Shown in pieces: positions 48,636 to 51,637 of a stretch of DNA of 51,637 nt. The notes below the pieces were generated by a model that worked only from the letters and a program-made list of their open reading frames with translations, was not told where the DNA came from and made no database searches. Numbering within the stretch: the first letter of the stretch is position 1; the number at the start of each line of letters is the position of its first letter. This DNA is from Thiotrichaceae bacterium (GTDB lineage Bacteria; Pseudomonadota; Gammaproteobacteria; Thiotrichales; Thiotrichaceae). The position numbers and the translations under genes are program-made. Where the stretch lies: the NCBI GenBank assembly GCA_015490895.1, contig WFWY01000075.1, positions 1 through 51,637 of the forward strand, read 5' to 3'.

Positions 48636-49556
48636 TTACTGGAGCAAGTCCTTCAGGTGAAAGGGGTAGTAGTGATCAACCAGTAATATTATAAAAAGTA
48701 GCATCAGGTAGTTAATAGAGTAACCGAATGTACGCATGGGTAGTTGCTTATCTTCAGGCGACTTTAACAGGCGAATAGCAAAATATAAAAAAACGATGCC
48801 GAGCAGTAGAGCGCCTGCCAGATAAATAAGACCACTCATGCCCGTCAGGTAGGGTAAGAGGGTAATAACAACCAGCAAGATAGTATAGAGTAGTATTTGA
48901 ACTCGGGTGTACTCGTGACCGTGGGTCACAGGCAGCATGGGAATATTAACCTTTGCGTATTCATCGCGGCGATGAATAGCCAGCGCCCAAAAATGGGGTG
49001 GTGTCCAGATAAAGATGATCAAAAAAAGAAGCAGGGCTCCCGGGTCTATGGAGTTGGTGATGGTTGTCCAGCCAAGTAAGGGTGGGGCGGCACCGGCAGC
49101 ACCGCCGATTACAATATTCTGTGGTGTGGCACGTTTCAGGTAGAGTGTGTAAAAGACGGCATAACCGATAAGTGCGAAAAGTGTCAATGCAGCGGTGAGC
49201 AGGTTGACACCTATGATCAGAATGGCAATACCCGTAGTACCTAGCAGCAATCCAAAGATGAGAGCGCTCCGGGTGGACATTTTGCCTTCAGGCAGAGGAC
49301 GATTTTCTGTGCGACTCATGGCTTCGTCAATTTTCTGGTCAATAATATGATTGAATGTGGCTGCAGACATGGAGGCCAAAGCGATACCAATAGACCCAAG
49401 CAGGACAAGATGCCAGGGTGGCAGGCCCGGCGTAGCCAAAAACATGCCGATAATGGCTGTTAGCATAATTAGAGAGACAACTTTTACTTTGCACAGGGAG
49501 ATAAAGTCGCTAATGGATGGGCGCTCGTTATTCATGTCGATGCTATTGCTGTTCAT
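48636..49556 (-). CDS. ctaB: Protoheme IX farnesyltransferase (heme O synthase)
   Basis: 306 residues, UbiA-type prenyltransferase with about nine helices. Substrate motifs: [20 protein letters not shown] and, in the second half, [20 protein letters not shown]. It adds farnesyl to heme b to make heme O in the inner membrane. The ATG at 49556 has AAGG very close; an internal ATG at 49535 is an alternative. It follows the SCO-like gene by 8 bp. Confidence 0.96.
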   Translation of the reverse strand: MNSNSIDMNNERPSISDFISLCKVKVVSLIMLTAIIGMFLATPGLPPWHLVLLGSIGIALASMSAATFNHIIDQKIDEAMSRTENRPLPEGKMSTRSALIFGLLLGTTGIAILIIGVNLLTAALTLFALIGYAVFYTLYLKRATPQNIVIGGAAGAAPPLLGWTTITNSIDPGALLLFLIIFIWTPPHFWALAIHRRDEYAKVNIPMLPVTHGHEYTRVQILLYTILLVVITLLPYLTGMSGLIYLAGALLLGIVFLYFAIRLLKSPEDKQLPMRTFGYSINYLMLLFIILLVDHYYPFHLKDLLQ

Positions 49557-49564
49557 GCCTTCAT

Positions 49565-50140
49565 TTACCCCACACGGGAGTATTTTAACAGACGTTTTAG
49601 ATCCTTGATCATTAATTTGTGATCGGACTTTGTTTGCGGGTAGAACATCATGAGGTTGCCCAGGGGGTCAATCAGGTAAATGGGGTTCACTGCTTTGTGT
49701 TTGAACTGGCTGAGAAAGGGTGTCGTGCTTGTGTCGATCCGGGCAAAAACAAGATCCGGGTAGTCTGTTTTAAGGGTTTCTTGCAGTGTGTTATCGGCTG
49801 AAACCAGTGTGGTTCTAATACGTCTCATGTCTTCGTTCATAAGGAGGCGAACATTTTTCATGAGCAGCAGGCGCTCTTTACAGGTGGTGTCACAGGAGTC
49901 GAGAGCGATATAAAGCAATGTCCATTTTTTTGTAATTATTTTGGATTTCTCTGCGTCAGTAGCGTATTCAGAGAGTCCTTGTGTATTGAGGGGTATGACC
50001 GGGGTAATAAGTGTGCCGTAATTGACAGTGCTACCGCCCAGGCCAAGCTTCTCCTTGTTAAAAAAGACCAGCGTGCCGAGCAGGACAGGTGCTAGAAAAA
50101 CGAAAACAAGTGCAATGAATGATTTTTTTCCCTGATCCAT
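49565..50140 (-). CDS. SCO-like thioredoxin-fold protein (cytochrome oxidase assembly)
   Basis: 191 residues: one N-terminal membrane anchor (about 8-27), then a thioredoxin-like domain with [20 protein letters not shown]. The CxxxC pair matches the copper site of SCO proteins, but the usual following proline is absent; a late His (TKSDHKLM) is in the right place for the third ligand. Proteins of this kind lie between SURF1 and ctaA in many gammaproteobacterial cox clusters. A role in copper delivery or disulfide reduction for cytochrome oxidase is likely, not proven. Confidence 0.82.
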   Translation of the reverse strand: MDQGKKSFIALVFVFLAPVLLGTLVFFNKEKLGLGGSTVNYGTLITPVIPLNTQGLSEYATDAEKSKIITKKWTLLYIALDSCDTTCKERLLLMKNVRLLMNEDMRRIRTTLVSADNTLQETLKTDYPDLVFARIDTSTTPFLSQFKHKAVNPIYLIDPLGNLMMFYPQTKSDHKLMIKDLKRLLKYSRVG

Positions 50141-50191
50141 ATGGTGTTTTTTACCGTGATTTTCACTATTAAAGTGTTGTTTAAAAATGGG

Positions 50192-51178
50192 TTACCCTTT
50201 CGTTAACTTGTGATTGATGGTGAGTACAGTCAACAAGAGCAGCGCTGCGACGAGATTATGCGCTACAGCGATAGTAATAGGCAATCCCAAAATAACATTC
50301 ATCATTCCAAGGGTGACTTGCAGCACCAGAAACAGGATTAGAATGGCTCCCAGGGTTTTGTGTCGCCCAAAAGAAAAAGTGAGTAGTTTGATACCAAGCA
50401 TGAGCAAGTAAACAAAAACGACCAGAGCTCCCAGTCGGTGAGCAACTTGTATCGCGGTTCGTGCGGGACTTTCAAGTACACCAAATTCATAATTGGTGCC
50501 AGAGCTGTGGACTAAATCAAAGCCATTGACAAAGTCCATGGGGGGCCACCATTGTCCGGCACAGGTGGGGAAGTCATTCCCGCAGGCAAGCGCCGCATAG
50601 TTGGTACTTGTCCATCCCCCCAGTAAAATTTGCAGTATGACAAGCAGGAGTCCAATAGCTGCCAGGACTTTCATGCTTTTACTGGGGAGTGTGGAACGAT
50701 GCTGGTGGATCTGGTTGAGTAGTAACCACCACAGCAGGGCAAGTGTGGTGAAGCCACCAATGAGGTGTGCTGAGACAATCATGGGGCTAAGCAGCATGGT
50801 TACTGTCCACATGCCGAGCAGAGCCTGGAACACAACCGTCAGCAGTAATACGATGGGCAGGGTGATGGACTGGTGCAGCGTGGTCTTCTTTCTAATGACC
50901 AGAAATACAATCAACAGTATGACAATACCCAGTGCGCCGGCAGCGTAGCGGTGTATCATTTCTTTCCATGCCTTGGCATGTTCGAGTGGTCTGTCATAGC
51001 TTGAGTGACTCAGTTCTTTGGGAACGCCTATGTGACCGTAGCAGCCTGGCCAGTCTGGACACCCCAGACCAGCATCAGACAGGCGTGTGTAGGCGCCTAA
51101 AACAATAACGGTGAGTGCAAGGACAACTGCCAGTTTAAGTGTGCGTGTGTATAAGCTTGAGTGTGTGCTCATAAGCAT
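50192..51178 (-). CDS. ctaA: Heme A synthase (COX15/CtaA)
   Basis: 328 residues from ATG 51178 (GAGCGGAAAA upstream; an in-frame TTG at 51190 and ATG at 51172 are alternatives). Eight membrane helices with conserved heme-ligand His residues in WKEMIHRYAAG, VSAHLIGG, QVAHRLGA and VAHNLVAA, and the GAYTRLSDAGLGCPDWPGCYG and CGNDFPTC loops with paired Cys. It oxidises heme O to heme A. First gene of the assembly group in this window. Confidence 0.96.
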   Translation of the reverse strand: MLMSTHSSLYTRTLKLAVVLALTVIVLGAYTRLSDAGLGCPDWPGCYGHIGVPKELSHSSYDRPLEHAKAWKEMIHRYAAGALGIVILLIVFLVIRKKTTLHQSITLPIVLLLTVVFQALLGMWTVTMLLSPMIVSAHLIGGFTTLALLWWLLLNQIHQHRSTLPSKSMKVLAAIGLLLVILQILLGGWTSTNYAALACGNDFPTCAGQWWPPMDFVNGFDLVHSSGTNYEFGVLESPARTAIQVAHRLGALVVFVYLLMLGIKLLTFSFGRHKTLGAILILFLVLQVTLGMMNVILGLPITIAVAHNLVAALLLLTVLTINHKLTKG

Positions 51179-51190
51179 TTTTCCGCTCAA

Positions 51191-51637
51191 TCTAATAAAT
51201 TAAGAAGCTTCCGGGTATGCGACTCTAACACAGCAGGAGATCAAAATTAAACAGAGTCAATAAAATATTATATTATCATTATTTAATAATATTTTAATTA
51301 TTTAATAGATTCGACCTATACTTTGTTCTAAATATAATTTATGAAAACAGATGGGTTGCTTTATCGGTACCCGGCTTGTTATGTACGCTGACGGATATTA
51401 ATATATTTTACTTATCAAATAGTTGATTTCTTCTGGAGCCGGTTTTCCCAGGATTATTCGAGGAGTCAGGATGTTTGTTTTTTTTAGTTGGTAAAAGAAA
51501 AGTTTCCATAAAACATGGCTGCATCACTAGCATATTTATTTTTAAGCTTGTAGACTACGAAGCGTTTTTGATACAGATCAATTAGTTTTGAGAAACTTAT
51601 GTATAGGATGTCTTATTTCTTGACATCAGTTTCGCGC
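51191..51637. other. AT-rich upstream region of ctaA, no gene seen
   Basis: About 450 bp, very AT-rich around 51250-51350 (TATTATATTATCATTATTTA). No supportable gene on either strand up to the edge. It may contain the ctaA promoter. Confidence 0.5.

Noticed and set aside
48339-48686. Plus-strand 115-codon frame near the DUF2970 gene
   Set aside because: It is antisense to DUF2970 and the ctaB 3' end, and DUF2970 has clear family features.

Overview
The window (about 51.6 kb, moderate GC) is chromosomal DNA of a gammaproteobacterium. The housekeeping genes and their order support this: glyA-nrdR-ribD-ribE-ribBA-ribH-nusB, mutY-yggX, leuS-lptE, rdgC, cca, mltA and mltB. A type I sulfide:quinone oxidoreductase very like that of Acidithiobacillus, a complete cytochrome bd operon, heme A and cytochrome oxidase assembly genes, and several c-type cytochromes suggest a sulfide-oxidising organism living at changing or low oxygen. 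No rRNA, tRNA, CRISPR array or complete insertion sequence is visible.

Layout. 1-5.4 kb: a truncated lipoprotein multicopper oxidase (minus strand, runs off the left edge), a decayed ECF sigma factor, and a secreted five-heme cytochrome c. 5.4-11.7 kb: a heavy-metal efflux operon (small secreted protein, CzcC-, CzcB- and CzcA-like). 11.9-21.8 kb: DUF533 protein, rdgC, leuS, lptE, mltB, an uncharacterised lipoprotein, mltA, a small lipoprotein. 22-36.2 kb, minus strand: diheme cytochrome c5, yggX, mutY, asmA, nusB, ribH, ribBA, ribE, two inserted small genes, ribD, nrdR, glyA, an encapsulin-type ferritin-like protein, cca. 36.6-38.8 kb: sqr and nadC (plus). 38.8-46 kb, minus: yaaA and cydABXDC. 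46-51.6 kb, minus: DUF2189 membrane protein, tiny membrane peptides, ctaB, an SCO-like protein and ctaA.

The most striking non-coding signal is a set of short (about 83-170 bp) non-autonomous elements with terminal inverted repeats, in several internal types that share termini starting AGGAG. Many sit in or beside TTAA or CTAG. At least five lie exactly on stop codons of neighbouring genes (czcA-like, mltA, the 21.5-kb lipoprotein, yciI-like, nrdR), one abuts the dead sigma factor, and two bracket foreign genes inside the otherwise canonical riboflavin operon. A second family of long hairpins (core GTAGGTTGGTGCTGAG, CGAAGCCCAACA) also lies between genes.

Respiration: SQR feeds quinol to cytochrome bd (CydABX, with CydDC for assembly); CtaA, CtaB and the SCO-like protein serve a heme-copper oxidase encoded elsewhere. 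Flavin synthesis, NadC and iron handling (EncFtn-like protein, YggX) are compatible with a redox-heavy metabolism.
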